Shown here: one piece after another, positions 37,001 through 52,000 of the stretch
Layout: each line of letters begins with the position of its first letter
Position numbering within the stretch: the first letter of the stretch is position 1
Origin: Platerodrilus igneus
Taxonomy: Eukaryota > Arthropoda > Insecta > Coleoptera > Lycidae
Direction of reading: 5' to 3'
DNA length: 64,000 bases
NCBI GenBank assembly: GCA_036346225.1
Contig: JARFIW010001670.1
Span: 5,270,001-5,334,000, forward strand
Notes under the pieces: generated by a model
The model's database searches: none
Seen by the model: only the letters and a program-made list of their open reading frames with translations
What the model was told of the DNA's origin: nothing
Translations under genes and position numbers: made by a program

Positions 37001-40000
37001 TAAGAGATAAAATGATAAACGATTAAACCACAGTACTAAATATGTTAAAGCAGCTTATCTTTGTCGTCACTGCACTTTTTAAACTAGAGTAATAGTTTCT
37101 TGATAAGCCATGGAAATCTATTCAACTTAATAATGCCTTTTGTTCAGTAATTACAAACAGATTAAATTTCCCACTTATAATTGTTTCATATTTCATTTAA
37201 AATATATAAAAATACTAATTAAATATGCAATCAGTTGATACATACCAAAATTGGCATTGCACATTTTTAAATATGTCTAAATTCCCGCCATTATTTCAAA
37301 TAAACTTGTTAAATTTCCGCCATCCCGGACAGTTGCATCGGTGCAAAAGAATGCGCAGGTGCGGAGTGAGTGGGGAAGTGCACAGTGTGACACAACTTTA
37401 TTAGTCACAAGACGTCAAATGGTAACGTTTACCTGTGTCGTGTTTTTTTGTCTTTTCTCTTTTTTAGGATGTAGGTTCCTCCTTATCTTGCCTTATCGTT
37501 CCTTACCTGGTTGCTCCTATCGTACCGCTACAAATGACAAAAGAGGAGAGACAGATAAATTTGGATCAACAATGGCATAGCCGACCCCCACCAACACAAC
37601 ATCAAGGAGATGCCCTGAGATTAACTGCAAGGCGCGTTTTAAGTGAATTTGCTTTATTTTCATTTTCAAATAAAAATTGTATCATTGTAAACGTGTTTGG
37701 TATTTGATACAATTTGCCGCGTAATTACGTCATAATATTAACTATTGTGCAAAATTGTGAAACGTGGACCGTGTCAGTGTTGCCAACCGTAACAGTGGCG
37801 CTGAATACGTGCACGGGATAATGTAACACAGTATCAAACATACTAAATACCTATTTGCAGATTCTATCTTATTTGCTAACTAAAGAAAACAGTCATAAAA
37901 CAACATTGAAAGACTTGGCTTGTCAAATTGAATTGTAAAAATGTTTTGGTTAAAACACAAAACATTTACTACAATACTTCTTAAACTTTGTATGTAGGAT
38001 ATCGCAGGAACTTCCGACAGTTTAAGAAAGTGCCCCTCGAGCTTACACTTTAATTTAGTCACGACAAAAACTATTCTAAATAAAATCTTAAATTTAGAAC
38101 AGCAATTTAGTGACATTCTGCCAACAAAATTATTATGCTTGCAATAAATATATTGTATTAAACTGTGAAAACATTTAATTGCATTATGCAAAATTTAGAA
38201 TAAGTTCACAAAAATGAAAAAAGCTTTATTCTTAAGATAATTTTTCATTTATTTTGAAAGTAGTAAAAAATTAGAAATAAGTGCACATTGAAGATATTGT
38301 CAGTTTACTTATTCCCACACTGACGGTATTTCACTTGCAATTGAAAATGATCTTATGGACAGCAATAAACTGCCTAAAGGCTTATAATATAAAAATCATT
38401 AATTAATGGGTATCCTTTGATAATTTATTGTCAAGTCTTGCAATGATTATACTTTTAATACAGGGTGAGCCAGTCAAACCTGCATTTTTGAAATGGCTGT
38501 AAAAAAATAAACGGATGGATATTTCAAAATTTTATTGTTACTATTTTAATGTACATTAAAAAGCATTTAAGAAACAACATTCACTGTTTAAAAATAACAC
38601 CAGTTTGATGGTGTCCTTCCCGATTGAGACATTCTTGTAGGCGATTTCTGAAACTGCCCATCACATCACAGAGCATACGTTGAGAAATTCTCTCGATTTC
38701 CAACCGGATTCTCCTCTTGAATTCCCAAGCGTTGGAGGCCGTTGTTTAAAGACTTTACTCTTCAGGTACCCCCACAAGAAAAAATCGCACAGTGTAAGGT
38801 CGGGCGATAGGGGAGGCCAAGAAATTGCTCCATTTCGGGATATCACCCGATTTGGAAAAACATTGTTGAGAACATTCATGGTCACATGGGCTGTATGACT
38901 TGTGGCAGCGTCTTGCTGGAATAAGGTTTCATTGTTCATTCCATGTTGAAGAAGCTGACGAATGAAGAGCGAATGCAACATTTCCGAATAGCGTTGTGTA
39001 TTCACAGTAACTGCTTGCTCCCTGTCATTTTCAAAAAAATATGGGGCTATGATTCCCAATAAGAACATGGCGCACCAAACTGTTATCTTGCTTGAATGGA
39101 GTGGTTTTTGATGGAGTTGTTGAGGGTTTTCATCACTCCAATATCGGAAATTTTGTTTATTCACAAAACCGGAGAGATAAAAATGTGCCTCATCGCTCTT
39201 CCACAGGTTGTGAACAAAGTCCTCGTTTTCATCAAACATGTCCAACAACGTTTGACAAAAACGCCATCAAGCTGCAAAATCGTTTTCATTCATAGCCTGA
39301 ACAACCTGAATTTTGTATGGGTGATAGTGTAAATTCTTACGGTTTAAAATTCAAATTCTTACACTCAAAAGTTCATAAATACATCGCACAAGCGCGGAAA
39401 AAGCGACGCCACGGGCGGTTGGTAGCGCTAATCTTTTTACAGATTTCGGCGCGCCCATCTGTCAATGACGTCACCCGATCAGCAATTTTAATTACGCAAT
39501 ATATAAGTTAGATTAGCAACAATTATGTCAATAAGGTACTCACATAATACGTCCAGATTTCCATGAAGTACGCCAAGCGTCCTTCAAGATAGATAAAGAT
39601 GGCGTCAGCCCACTTTAAGATAATTGCTGGAGGGTACGCCCAACGCTCTTCCAAAGCGCTCGGACAGGATCTCAGGGCTCCACTCTGGGGTGATTAAAGA
39701 TGGTGCTTGCTCCGGTGCTGTTGGCGGAGCATGGACATCCGGCTCGTTCTTATGTCGTGGATTGCTCCAAGGTCGTATCAGATTTCTATATGTAGCGGAA
39801 CGATAAGTAATAGGTTAATTAGGGAAAGACAAACACAGATAAGTAAGGGAAATCTACATAATAAAAATAAAAATACGATACCAGTCACGACCGCCCTTCT
39901 CGATGTTCAAAGGCAAAACGGCCTGACACGACCGCCCTTCTCGATGTTCAAAGGTAAACGGCCACGTTAAAGCGTCTCACGGAAACACTTCCCTCCCACT

Positions 40001-43000
40001 TTTTCTCCGCCACTCGCGTCGCGCGATCTGGCGCAAACGCACTCTGACGTGACGGAAATAAATATACGCCGTCTTTTGAATTTGTGGCGCGAAACTTCCG
40101 CACATCAAAATTAACCTAAAAAATGTTTTTGGCACGTAACAATCGCGACAAAGCCATAAAAAATTAAAAAAAGAAAGTCTGTTAGTACAGTAACAGCTTA
40201 AAATCTAAATCCTAGTTACCCTACGTAAAACCTAACTTAAAACCTATAAAATGTTTATATAAGGCGCCACCTGGTTTTTCGACCGATAACACGTCTACCG
40301 AAGTACCAGGAAACGGAATATGTAGCCCCATTGTCTTTGACTACACTAATAATCGACAGCAGAAATTTGTCGGGGAGCATGAAACACTACTTAAATTAAA
40401 ACAGATGCGACAAGTCGCCTAACCTATCTAAACTAAAGCTAACATTAAAGTTTTTACGTGCAAACACACATGAGCATTGCATCAAAACTGTTCCTTGTTG
40501 GCAAAAAGTGCCCAAATTTAAAAATGTTCACAGAGTGCGTCACTCTACACTCTAGCAAATTTTTGTTACTGGTACTTAGGTTTACTAACGATACACATCA
40601 AAATTTGTCCATGACAATGTTTGTGAATCAACAAATTTACCAAAAGTACCACCCTAGTAAATCCTTACATGGCTAACCTAACAAATTACATTTCTATATC
40701 AGGTTAGCTTTTTCACTAAAATTTCAAGAAAAATAATTCCCACGTCTGGTCATAAATACCAGACGTTAGGAAGATAAAAAGATAAGACAAGATCTCAAAT
40801 TGTTGTTAAAGATAATAGATAAGATAACGATAATGAGCTTAAATTGTTATCATCAAAGGTAATAGATAAGATAACGATATTAAGCTTAAGTTATTATTTG
40901 AGATACTAGGTAAGATAACGCGATATTAAGCTAAAGTTATTATTAGAGATAGTAGGTAAGGTAACGCGAAATTAAACAAAAGTTATTACTAAAAATAATA
41001 GGTAAGATAACGTGAAATTATCTCGAAGTTATTACTAATGGTAGTCGGTAAGATAACGAGAAATTAAACCAAAATTATTACTAACGGTAATCGGTAAGAT
41101 AAGAGACTAACTAAAATTATTATTATAGGTAATCGGTAAGATAACGATATTCAAACTAAGGGTATTATCTAAGATAATAAATAAGATAAAGATACTAGCC
41201 TAGTTATTACCAAAGACAATAGATAAAGATAATAGAGTGACTCCGTTGTAACGTATTTTTTTTCTAGTTACATTTCGTTCAATAAAATAAAAATAAAACA
41301 GCTATAATTTAAAATATTTAATTTGTGAATTACCGTCCAATAGAAATTAATGTATAAAATTCATAATAACACATAGATTCTTTTACGTTTATGCTCTAAA
41401 GTTCGTTACTAAGCTCTGTCAAGTTGTCAATTGGCACTTCATTATCAGCGTTCGAAAGGGCAGGCTGCTTTGCAGGATAAGTGAAGTCGAGATGGCCGTG
41501 TGTAAGCACGTGGCTTCTAACAAAGTTAGAGAAAAGTAAAGAATTGATAAATTCTTGGTGTCTGGAGGTCGAACCTAACAGCGGTTGCGTGAGCATAATT
41601 TTCGATAAGCTTCGCTCCGAGCAGTTCAGTTGATCCCTACAGGCCTAAGAAGATGGAAGCCCCTTTGGACATCATTTAGACAGTTGGTATATATTAATTA
41701 AATAGATTATACTAATATTTTTCATCTTAGTGCAATATCTTAAGGACATATCTTGTATAATATCTCCGATAGTAACTTAAAACAATTTCTTAAGGCAATA
41801 TTTTAAAGCAAGAATATATGGTTTCGTCCTATTTAATATAAGATGCAGTAACGTAGAAGGTGATTTCACATGTGTTCCGTATATTTCAACCTTACCGATG
41901 AATAACATCAAACAAGGATATTATGGTTGGTTTTGTAATATAGTCGTTGTATTCCAAACAACTTTGATGCTTATGGAAATTTCCGACAGCTGAGGTCAAG
42001 GTCCAGTATTTTTAGTTCAGGGCAGTTTCGTAGCACGTGAGTGTTCTTTAGGATTTAATAACTTTGAAAATACAGTAAATTACTATAAATTGTCTAACAT
42101 TAAATATTTGTGTAACGTAAAAAGAAAATAGTTTTTGAGGAATCAGCGAATTAAATAATATGTCGATTGCTTGTCAGAATTGCTTGTGATAATGTGTTAA
42201 TGTTAGCAGTGGTGAAAAAGTTAGAGAAAAAACCCTTACGATGGTTTCATGCTAGGAGTAAAATTTTTTCAATGAGTTCCCAAGTAACGTTATTAAGAAA
42301 ATTATTAATAACAATATGAGAAGCAAAGGAAGATTTATGTTCGGCAAAACATTGTTCAAAACTACTACCAATCTGGCCAAATTGCAACAATCACAAATGG
42401 GTTTGCAAACATCTGATCTTCGAAAGATATTAGTTTTATTTTTATTAAAAATTAAAGACATACTAAATTATTGTTTGCCGAAAAAGAAATGTTAATATTG
42501 TACCTGTTGAAAATATTTTCAAATTTTAAGGAAATGTAAAAAGGTAGAGTATAATAAGTCGATGGAGCGTGATTATCAGGAATAAGAAATTAATGAAAAT
42601 TTAATTTATGTTTTATTTTATACTAAAGATTGTTAATTAATGATATAGGATAATTATTATTAACAGCAATTTGTTTTATGATATTGAATTCTTTCTGGAA
42701 ATCAGTCTTAGCGAGAGGAGTTAATAAAATAAGAGAAATCTAAAGCTTGGAAGTTTATTATCCCTAGGACGACAATAATCAAAAGGCATAACAGCGTCTG
42801 TGGTGTAGGTTTTCTATAAGTATTGAAAATAACCTAGGTGTTGCTGTTAGATACATCCAAAAAGGAAATAACCTTGTTATCAAATTTAACTGTAAAATCT
42901 GTCTGGACGAATATTGGTCAAGCGAACTAAAAATTCAGTAATCTCGGACTCGGAATCAATGTGAAGACAAATGATGCCACCACATAACATGCCAAAAAAA

Positions 43001-46000
43001 TTAATTTAACTAAGAAAAACTGCGATTTCTCAATACGTAAGGTTTCTAATTTATTCATGAAGAGTTTCGCTAAGAAAGGTGAAAGATTCAAGCTCATGGT
43101 AAGACCACTATTTTGTTTGTAGAAATTATTGTTGAACTTGAAGAAATTTTGTTTGATAGCGAGATTTATTAACAACGGTATTATGGTGTGAAATTGAGAA
43201 ACAGTGAGATTAGAGCATTCCATTAAACCATTAATAGTTGAATGCATTCCGAAGGAGGTATGCTGGGAAACAAATTTACAATGAAACAATGTTAAACGAT
43301 CCTGGAAGTTGAAGACTGTATTTTAGAAATGAGAGATGAGGAATTTTTAATAGGGTATTTTGGTTTTAAAATAAAATGTCCAGTAAAAAATTCTTTCAAA
43401 ATTTTGCTAATTTATTACAAGGGGTATGGGTGTATGAAATGAGAGGCCTAACTGGAACGTTCGCTTTACAGATTTTAGGTAATCCATATACACGAGGTGT
43501 GGTAGGATTCATTTCCAAAATATTTTTATAATTTAAATTGAAGTTAGTAAGAATATTACAAGAATCATAAATTAATTTCCTAATATTACTGATACAATGA
43601 GAAGTGTAACCTTTTTGAAGTGCAGTACAATTTGAAGAATGTATAAAATCACTGACTTTGCTAACTTAAGCTGACATCTAAAATAACTTTATAACTACCT
43701 TTGTCTGCCTTAGTACAACTCCATTGAGTGACATTTCTTCTTTTTCATTATGGACATTCGTTGAAGTCAGCCTACAGGTTCGATATAGAATTTAATAAAA
43801 TAGATAGTACTTTGGAAGCAGTGATAGATTCAGGTAGTCATGTTTCGATGATTAAAGAAAAATTGATTCCAGAATGTCTTGTCCAATCAGGTAAACAAAA
43901 TAATTGTTCTGTAGGAACTAATAATTCTATTGTAAATGACAAGAAGTTACTTTTAGATAAGGTTATTGTCAACAACAAAAGCTACGATCAATGTTTTTAT
44001 GTGGTAGATTAAAGCACTATGTTTAGTGATAGCTTATTAAAGTAAGATTTTTTGTAATTCGAAAATTGAACAAACTGTTTTCAAATGATGATGTACAGGT
44101 TATGCATAAAGTTTTACATCTGAATTTTTAATGAATGATGTTCTTTTAACTAATGATTTATCGTCCAAATGTTTACATAAATAAAAGGTTGAATCTTTAT
44201 TTGATCGCTAATGTTAATGATATTTTAAAAACTTATTATTTTTGAACTAGTAGACATTTAGTACCAAAAACAGCTTAGCATGCAGGTAAATTTAAGAAAA
44301 AATGAACCATTTTGGCCAAGGAGGAAGTGTTTTGTTGGAAAAATGTGTTGGCAGGTATTGTTACCTGCCAACACATTTTCCAACAAAACACTTCCTCCTT
44401 GGCCAAAAATGGTTCATTTTTTAAATTTACCTGCATGCTAAGTTGTTTTGGTACTAAATGTCTACTAGTTCAAAAATAATAAGTTTTAAAATATCATTAA
44501 CATTAGCGATCAAAAGATTCAACCTTTATTATGTAAACCAAGATCTTCTAGAACAAGGTATTTTTCACGAAAGTGATTCTGCCTATTGTTCACCTGTAGT
44601 TATGGTACGACAGAAAAATAATGAGTTTAAATATGTGTTGAATATCGTACATTAAATAAGCAGAAAATTCGAGATCAGTACCCAATTCTGTTCATTGATG
44701 ATCATTTGAACCAACTGAAACATACGAGGTGAATAGTATCTTTGAGGTTGTAGCAATAGAATATAGCAATTTTACATACCTTGAGATACTGATGACCATA
44801 AATTTTGCTGGTACAACGAATTGATATTATAACGAATTAATAGTGGACTGTATTTAATAATGTAGTCGTGCTTCCTCTGCAAGACGATACGAAGTATCCA
44901 ATGAACAAAAAGTTAATTATTACTCACAACGTTTGCACCGTTATGGCCATAACACTCGTGTAACCAAAACCCTTTATTGCAATCACTACACAATAAATAA
45001 TCTTTTGCATAACAAACCGTTCATTTACATTTTCAAATGCTCCACCCGAAGGTACTACATTGGCAAGGAGGCGAGTTTTTTGTTGCCTGGAAATTTAGAA
45101 TTTTGCCGAACCCTTGCCGTACCAGGCAAGGTAGGGATCTTTAAAGTGCGTGACAACACTCACACACGGGACCTCCATTTAACCTCTCATCCGAACGAGG
45201 GCGTAATATTTGTAAAAAATGCTCACCTGCCATTTTTCAAGCAGTCGGCCGTGTCGGGATTTGAACCCGGGACCTTGGGATCCGTAGTCTTACGCTTACT
45301 ACATTGATCCACGGCGACGCCTTTGCATAACGAACCATAAAAAAAGCACGAAAACACACCGAATTGTATGTTGCTCCAAGTAAGGTTCACAACAACATCT
45401 TAACGATTCGAACTGGTCACGCATAAACTTCGTGAAGAAGGGATGTTATATTCACGATGCATATTTCTAATGTCTAAATTAATAGGATAAAAACCGGGTC
45501 TTCAAATTAAATTTAATAAAGAAATATTAAGACCGAACACGAGGTATTTTACAAAACTTTTTATTATGTTTCTAGCGGTAATGATTCAGTAAAGTATACT
45601 TCTTTTGTTACACATAGGGGGCAATTTGAATTTTTGAAAGCACCTTTTGGTTTGGGTACGAGTCCAAACAGTTTATGCAGATTCATAAATAAGGTTATTA
45701 AAAATTTAACGCAACAAATAAGGGTTCTCATATTTTTTAATGATATTCTTATCGCTACAGAAACAGAAGAAGAGAATCTTGGAATTTTAGTAGAAGTTTA
45801 AATTCTTTTGATTGATGACTTACTTGAATTGCGTTTAGCTAAATGTTACTTTTATATGAAGAGGTTGCTTATTTAGGTTGGTTACTGTATTAGTAAGGTA
45901 GGTATTAATTAAATTGAAAAGTAGAAAACTCTAAACCAAACCCATAAAATAATCGTATATTTTTTATTTATTCGACGGCTATAGTTTCGAATACCAATAC

Positions 46001-49000
46001 ATTCATTATTAAGTACAAGTACACTAACAAAAAGAAAACATGGAACAAAATTAAAATGGTAAAGAAGTACTGACCTTAAACAAACTATTCACATGTTATA
46101 TAAATACAATTATATAACTGAAGTGACAGTTAAAAATAAATTAAAAGTATGACTTGTCAAAGAGACAAGTTATATATATTGAAGTCACACTTTTAATTTA
46201 TTTTTAACTGTAACTTCATTTATATAATTGTATTTATATGACATGTAAATAGTTTGTTTAAGGTCAGTACTGCTTTACCATTTTAATTTTGTTCAATATG
46301 TTTTCTATTTTTTAGTGTACTTATACTTAATAATGAATGCATTGGTATTCGAAACTATAGCCGTCGAATAAATAAAGAATATACGATTATTTTATGGGTT
46401 TGGTTTAGAGTTTTCTACTTTTCAATTTAATTATTAAAACCCATTGTAAGTATGGACTACAAATACGATTGTAGGTAGGTATTAAGCCCAATGGTGATAA
46501 TATTCAGAGTATAGAGAATTTCCCCTTGTGCACGTATGTCAAGCAAGTCCAATCATTTTTAGAGTTTGTAGCATGTTTAATTTGCCCACTATTTATTTAG
46601 ATTAAATTAAAAGTGTAGTACACCAAACGTGCTTTATTCGTTATCATCATTAATAATTCCTATTATACATAATGGAACGCCTTCATTTTGATGGTTCTTC
46701 TATAGTAGAGTATCTGTGTAATATAAATTTATTTCGTTTAGTATCTCTAGGAATTTTATACCGCATGCATTTTCGAATCGTTAATGGCAAGTCCTTGGAG
46801 GTCATCAACGTTCATTTTAGGGAGTCGCAGCCATGCTATCAAGCCGTCAAGATGTTTTTGAAATTAGAAGCCTGCGACTTGTGATTAGCAATAAGTGTTT
46901 GAATATTTTCAAGTCACAGTGGACTTGAAAATTTATAATAACTTACATTAATGCGCGACGTACAGGAAAAACAAACACAAACGTAAAGCAAGAAAGAATG
47001 TAGCAATAATTGTACTGCATGAATTGTGGGTGTTACAAGATTTGGATATCACGAACATGTAGTTAACCTACATTAATGCGCAGCGTAAAGTAAAGACAAA
47101 ACAAGCATGAACGTAAAGCAAGAAAGAATGTTGCGATAATTGTACTTCATAAATTTGAAATGGTTAATGGTGTTGTTTGCAGCTCATGAAATTTCTAATG
47201 GAATCTCTCAATGGAAAGTAGATACAGTTTGGTTCGTTATTTAGTTTAAGTTTAAATTTTCTTTGCATGTCTATAAAATGTCGTTGGTCTTTGTTGAACA
47301 GATGGTCATGGAAATACGTTGTTTGCTGTATTGTTTGTGACCTGTTTCACCTTTGATCATTTATAAACCAGTATGTTATAAACCGTATTTGAATTTTGTT
47401 TGGTTAGGCTTACACTTACTAGCTTTGTTTAGATTTAAACGTCAGATAAATTTGAAATTCTTACCGTTAGAGGATAGCCTCATCATAGTTTTTCTAAAAC
47501 TCAAATTTTAACATTTTTCTAATCTTGAAGTTAGTTTTTAGCAGTTTAGTATAAAGATTTAAATTCATTCAGTAATAAATGCAGTGTTTACATTGATGTT
47601 CATACAAAAGTTGATCTTCAATATAGAAAGTGCTTGATAAGAAATAGCAGTGAACTTTTGTTTACTCTTTTTTTGTTTTTGTGATACAATAAAGTTTATT
47701 TCACTTCTTTGCACATTTAAATACAAGTTGAGTGCTTATAATGAACCTGTAATCTACCTGATAAGATCTGCCCAAGATAGAAATGCATTGTGTTTACAAA
47801 TTTTTACTAAAATCAATTACCTAAAAGGTGTAAATAGACCTATGTTTAGACAGCCGTTTTTTTGCTTTAAAAAGACATAATTTTGAACCTCCATTAAGTT
47901 AGACCCCCCACCAGCGATAAATAAATTAATACCTATAAAAAAATTAGGTGCTAATTAGGTGCTAATTAGGTGCTACATTCCAAAATTAGGTGCTCGAATA
48001 GTTTGGCAGGAAATTAAATTTGAAATGGGGGGGGCTGACTTAACGTTAAGCTGGACCCCCCCATATGAAAAAACTAATTTGCAACATGCAAACTGAAAAA
48101 TTAGATATACCAGAATTAAGTGCTAATTAGGTGCTCTTAAAATCAACAAAACATATCACTAAAATAACCTTTATCTTAATAATTAACTATATCATGTATA
48201 AGTACATGATTCGACAAGAGTAAAGTCCCATTAAATAATTAGGTGCTCTTACGACTGTGGTCTCAAAATACTCGTCTAGTAGCGCACTGTCGATATATCC
48301 AGTCGCCGAATTAAGTGCTCGTAAGGTTTCGCAAAAATTTTGCACTATAACGTGATCCGCGTCCAGCGTACAAGAGTAAAGTCCCATTAAATAATTATGG
48401 AATTAAACAAATTCATTATTGTTTAATTTTAATCGGTTTTTCGGTATGTATTTTGCTTATTTTTTCAATATTTTACGTACATTGTACTCTGCGTGTAATA
48501 TTTCTTCTTTTTATCATCGCGTCATGTATTAGGTGAAGTAATCAAAGCCGCCACTTGATATTTAGTATTATTATATTAATATTTTTAATGATAATTTTAA
48601 TGTAATAATGTAAGGATAATTTATTTTAGGAAAGTTAAAGGATTACAAAGGATTTATATTAATTATTTTTGTTATTTTTACAGATATTTTATATTTAATC
48701 TTATAAAATTTATACATTTTTAAAAATATAAACATATAAAAATATTTTCTTAATATAAACATATAAAAAATAAACATATAAAACATATCTAATATAAACA
48801 TATAAAAATATTTTCTTAATATAAACATATAAAAAATAAACATATAAAACATATCTAATATAAACATATAAAAATATTTTCTTAATTATATATATACACG
48901 TTTCCTTTATAAATATGGACGTTTGCTTGTCCTCGTCCGCGTTCTCTTCCTCGCCATTGTCCTCCACGTCCACGTCCACGTCCTCGTCCACGTCCGCATC

Positions 49001-52000
49001 CCCATCCGCGTGCTCGTCCGTTCCTCTATCGTTTTCATTTATATTCCAATGTTGGAATCTTCATATCTTCATATATAGTATGAATAGCAGTTCACGCTCT
49101 TGTCGCGACTAATGTTTAAAAGATATTTAGGAATTATTAAATATGATTTACGAATTTTATAATTATTAATATATATGAATAAATAATGTTGGAAATTATA
49201 ATCAAAATATTAATAATACTTTTAAACATTATCAATGCTTACTATATAGCTTTCTTCACAATGCTTGTGAAGTTATTTCTATATTTGCTTGTTCTGTAAT
49301 TAAAAATGTTTCTAATTTCTTTTTAAACATTATAAATATAGAATTATAAATATGAATATGTAAAACATTATAAATATGAATATGTAAAACATAAATATAA
49401 AAATATATATTCATATTCAAGATGCCTCTACAAAAATGTTATTAAATAAAAGATTGTGAAAAATAAATAACAAAAGTGTAAATGTATATTATGTTCTAAG
49501 GAATAAATATTTAAAAATGATAAGGAATAAATATTTAAAAAATTTCATTAATCACGATATAGTATTAAAAATTACCCTTACATTATTACATTAAAAATTA
49601 TCATTAAAAATGTTAATATAATAATACTAAATATCAAGTGGCGGCTTTGATTACTTCACCTAATACATGACGCGATGATAAAAAAGAAGAAATATTACAC
49701 GCAGAGTACAATGTACGTAAAATATTGAATGATATGCAGTTAAATACATTGAAAAAATAAGCAAAATACATACCGAAAAACCGATTAAAATTAAACAATA
49801 ATGAATTTGTTTAATTCCATAATTATTTAATGGGACTTTACTCTTGGACGCGTGTGGACGCGGACCACGTTATAGTGCAAAATTTTTGCGAAACCTTACG
49901 AGCACTTAATTCGGCGACTGGATATATCGACAGTACGCTACTAGACGAGTATTTTGAGACCACAGTCGTAAGAGCACCTAATTATTTAATGGGACTTTAC
50001 TCTTGTCAGCGCTGTGACGCGGACCACGTTATAGTGCAAAATTTTTGCGAAACCTTACGAGCACTTAATTCGGCGACTGGATATATCGACAGTACGCTAC
50101 TAGACGAGTATTTTGAGACCACAGTCGTAAGAGCACCTAATTATTTAATGGGACTTTACTCTTTGCGCGTGTGACGCGGACCACGTTATAGTGCAAAATT
50201 TTTGCGAAACCTTACGAGCACTTAATTCGGCGACTGGATATATCGACAGTACGCTACTAGACGAGTATTTTGAGACCACAGTCGTAAGAGCACCTAATTA
50301 TTTAATGGGACTTTACTCTTGTAGCGCGTGTGGCGCGGACCACGTTATAGTGCAAAATTTTTGCGAAACCTTACGAGCACTTAATTCGGCGACTGGATAT
50401 ATCGACAGTACGCTACTAGACGAGTATTTTGAGACCACAGTCGTAAGAGCACCTAATTATTTAATGAGACTTTACTCTTGTACGCGTGTGACGCGGACCA
50501 CGTTATAGTGCAAAATTTTGCGAAACCTTACGAGCACTTAATTCGGCGACTGGATATATCGACAGTACGCTACTAGACGAGTATTTTGAGACCACAGTCG
50601 TAAGAGCACCTAATTATTTAATGGGACTTTACTCTTGTACGCGTGTGACGCGGACCACGTTATAGTGCAAAATTTTGCGAAACCTTACGAGCACTTAATT
50701 CGGCGACTGGATATATCGACAGTACGCTACTAGACGAGTATTTTGAGACCACAGTCGTAAGAGCACCTAATTATTTAATGGGACTTTACTCTTTGCGCGC
50801 TGTGACGCGGACCACGTTATAGTGCAAAATTTTTGCGAAACCTTACGAGCACTTAATTCGGCGACTGGATATATCGACAGTACGCTACTAGACGAGTATT
50901 TTGAGACCACAGTCGTAAGAGCACCTAATTATTTAATGAGACTTTACTCTTATGCGCGTGTGACGCGGACCACGTTATAGTGCAAAATTTTGCGAAACCT
51001 TACGAGCACTTAATTCGGCGACTGGATATATCGACAGTACGCTACTAGACGAGTATTTTTAGACCACAGTCGTAAGAGCACCTAATTTTTAATGGGACTT
51101 TATCTTTGGCGTGTGACGCGGACCACGTTATAGTGCAAAATTTGCGAAACCTTACGAGCACTTAATTGGCGACTGGATATATCGACAGTACGCTACTAGA
51201 CGAGTATTTTGAGACCCAGTCGTAAGAGCACCTAATTATTTAATGGACTTTACTCTTGCGCGGTGACGCGGACCACGTTATAGTGCAAAATTTGCGAAAC
51301 CTTACGAGCACTTAATTCGGCGACTGGATATATCGACAGTACGCTACTAGACGAGTATTTTAGACCACAGTCGTAAGAGCACCTAATTATTTAATGGACT
51401 TTACTCTTTCGCGTGTGGCGGACCACGTTATAGTGCAAAATTTGCGAAACCTTACGAGCACTTAATTGGCGACTGGATATATCGACAGTACGCTACTAGA
51501 CGAGTATTTTGAGACCACAGTCGTAAGAGCACCTAATTATTTAATGGACTTTACTCTTCGCGTGTGACGCGGACCACGTTATAGTGCAAAATTTGCGAAA
51601 CCTTACGAGCACTTAATTCGGCGACTGGATATATCGACAGTACGCTACTAGACGAGTATTTTGAGACCACAGTCGTAAGAGCACCTAATTATTTAATGGG
51701 ACTTTACTCTTGTGCGTGTGACGCGGACCACGTTATAGTGCAAAATTTGCGAAACCTTACGAGCACTTAATTGGCGACTGGATATATCGACAGTACGCTA
51801 CTAGACGAGTATTTTGAGACCACAGTCGTAAGAGCACCTAATTATTTAATGGGACTTTATCTGACGCGTGTGACGCGGACCACGTTATAGTGCAAAATTT
51901 TTGCGAAACCTTACGAGCACTTAATTCGGCGACTGGATATATCGACAGTACGCTACTAGACGAGTATTTTGAGACCACAGTCGTAAGAGCACCTAATTAT

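Larger units (their letters stand above)
43741..46620 (+). pseudogene. Ty3/gypsy element 2, protease and RT, broken
   Basis: Protease with VIDSGSHVSMIKEKLIP is at about 43830-43890. RT N-terminal is at 44458-44760 (HESDSAYCSPVVMVRQK), and RT core at 45560-45910 (TSFVTHRGQFEFLKAPFGLG, then FNDILIATETEEENL with FDDI changed to FNDI). RT end is at 46486-46600 (IQSIENFPLCTYVKQVQSFL). A piece of RNase H-like sequence (VNYYSQRLHRYGHN, 44905-45018) is out of order between the RT halves, which suggests rearrangement. It is interrupted by a palindrome, a SINE and a foldback element. The rest of pol is at 55741-57430. Confidence 0.8.

Noticed and set aside
39337..40440. Complete LTR retrotransposon or solo LTR
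   Set aside because: Repeated ATATGTAGC and a 41-bp duplication hint at it, but no TG...CA pair with target duplication could be placed.
45240..45320. Functional tRNA gene (and the same at 1590-1657)
   Set aside because: The tRNA-like head runs straight into a conserved SINE body with target duplications, and the stems are imperfect.
48710..48991. Acidic protein in the foldback loop
   Set aside because: It is the reverse strand of a CGTCC simple repeat next to AT-rich tandem repeats.
49830..50508. Repeat protein encoded by the 159-bp units
   Set aside because: The unit is a multiple of three and one frame happens to be open. Units with indels are not compensated, and the single unit in the left arm is flanked by TIR sequence. 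No domain is seen.
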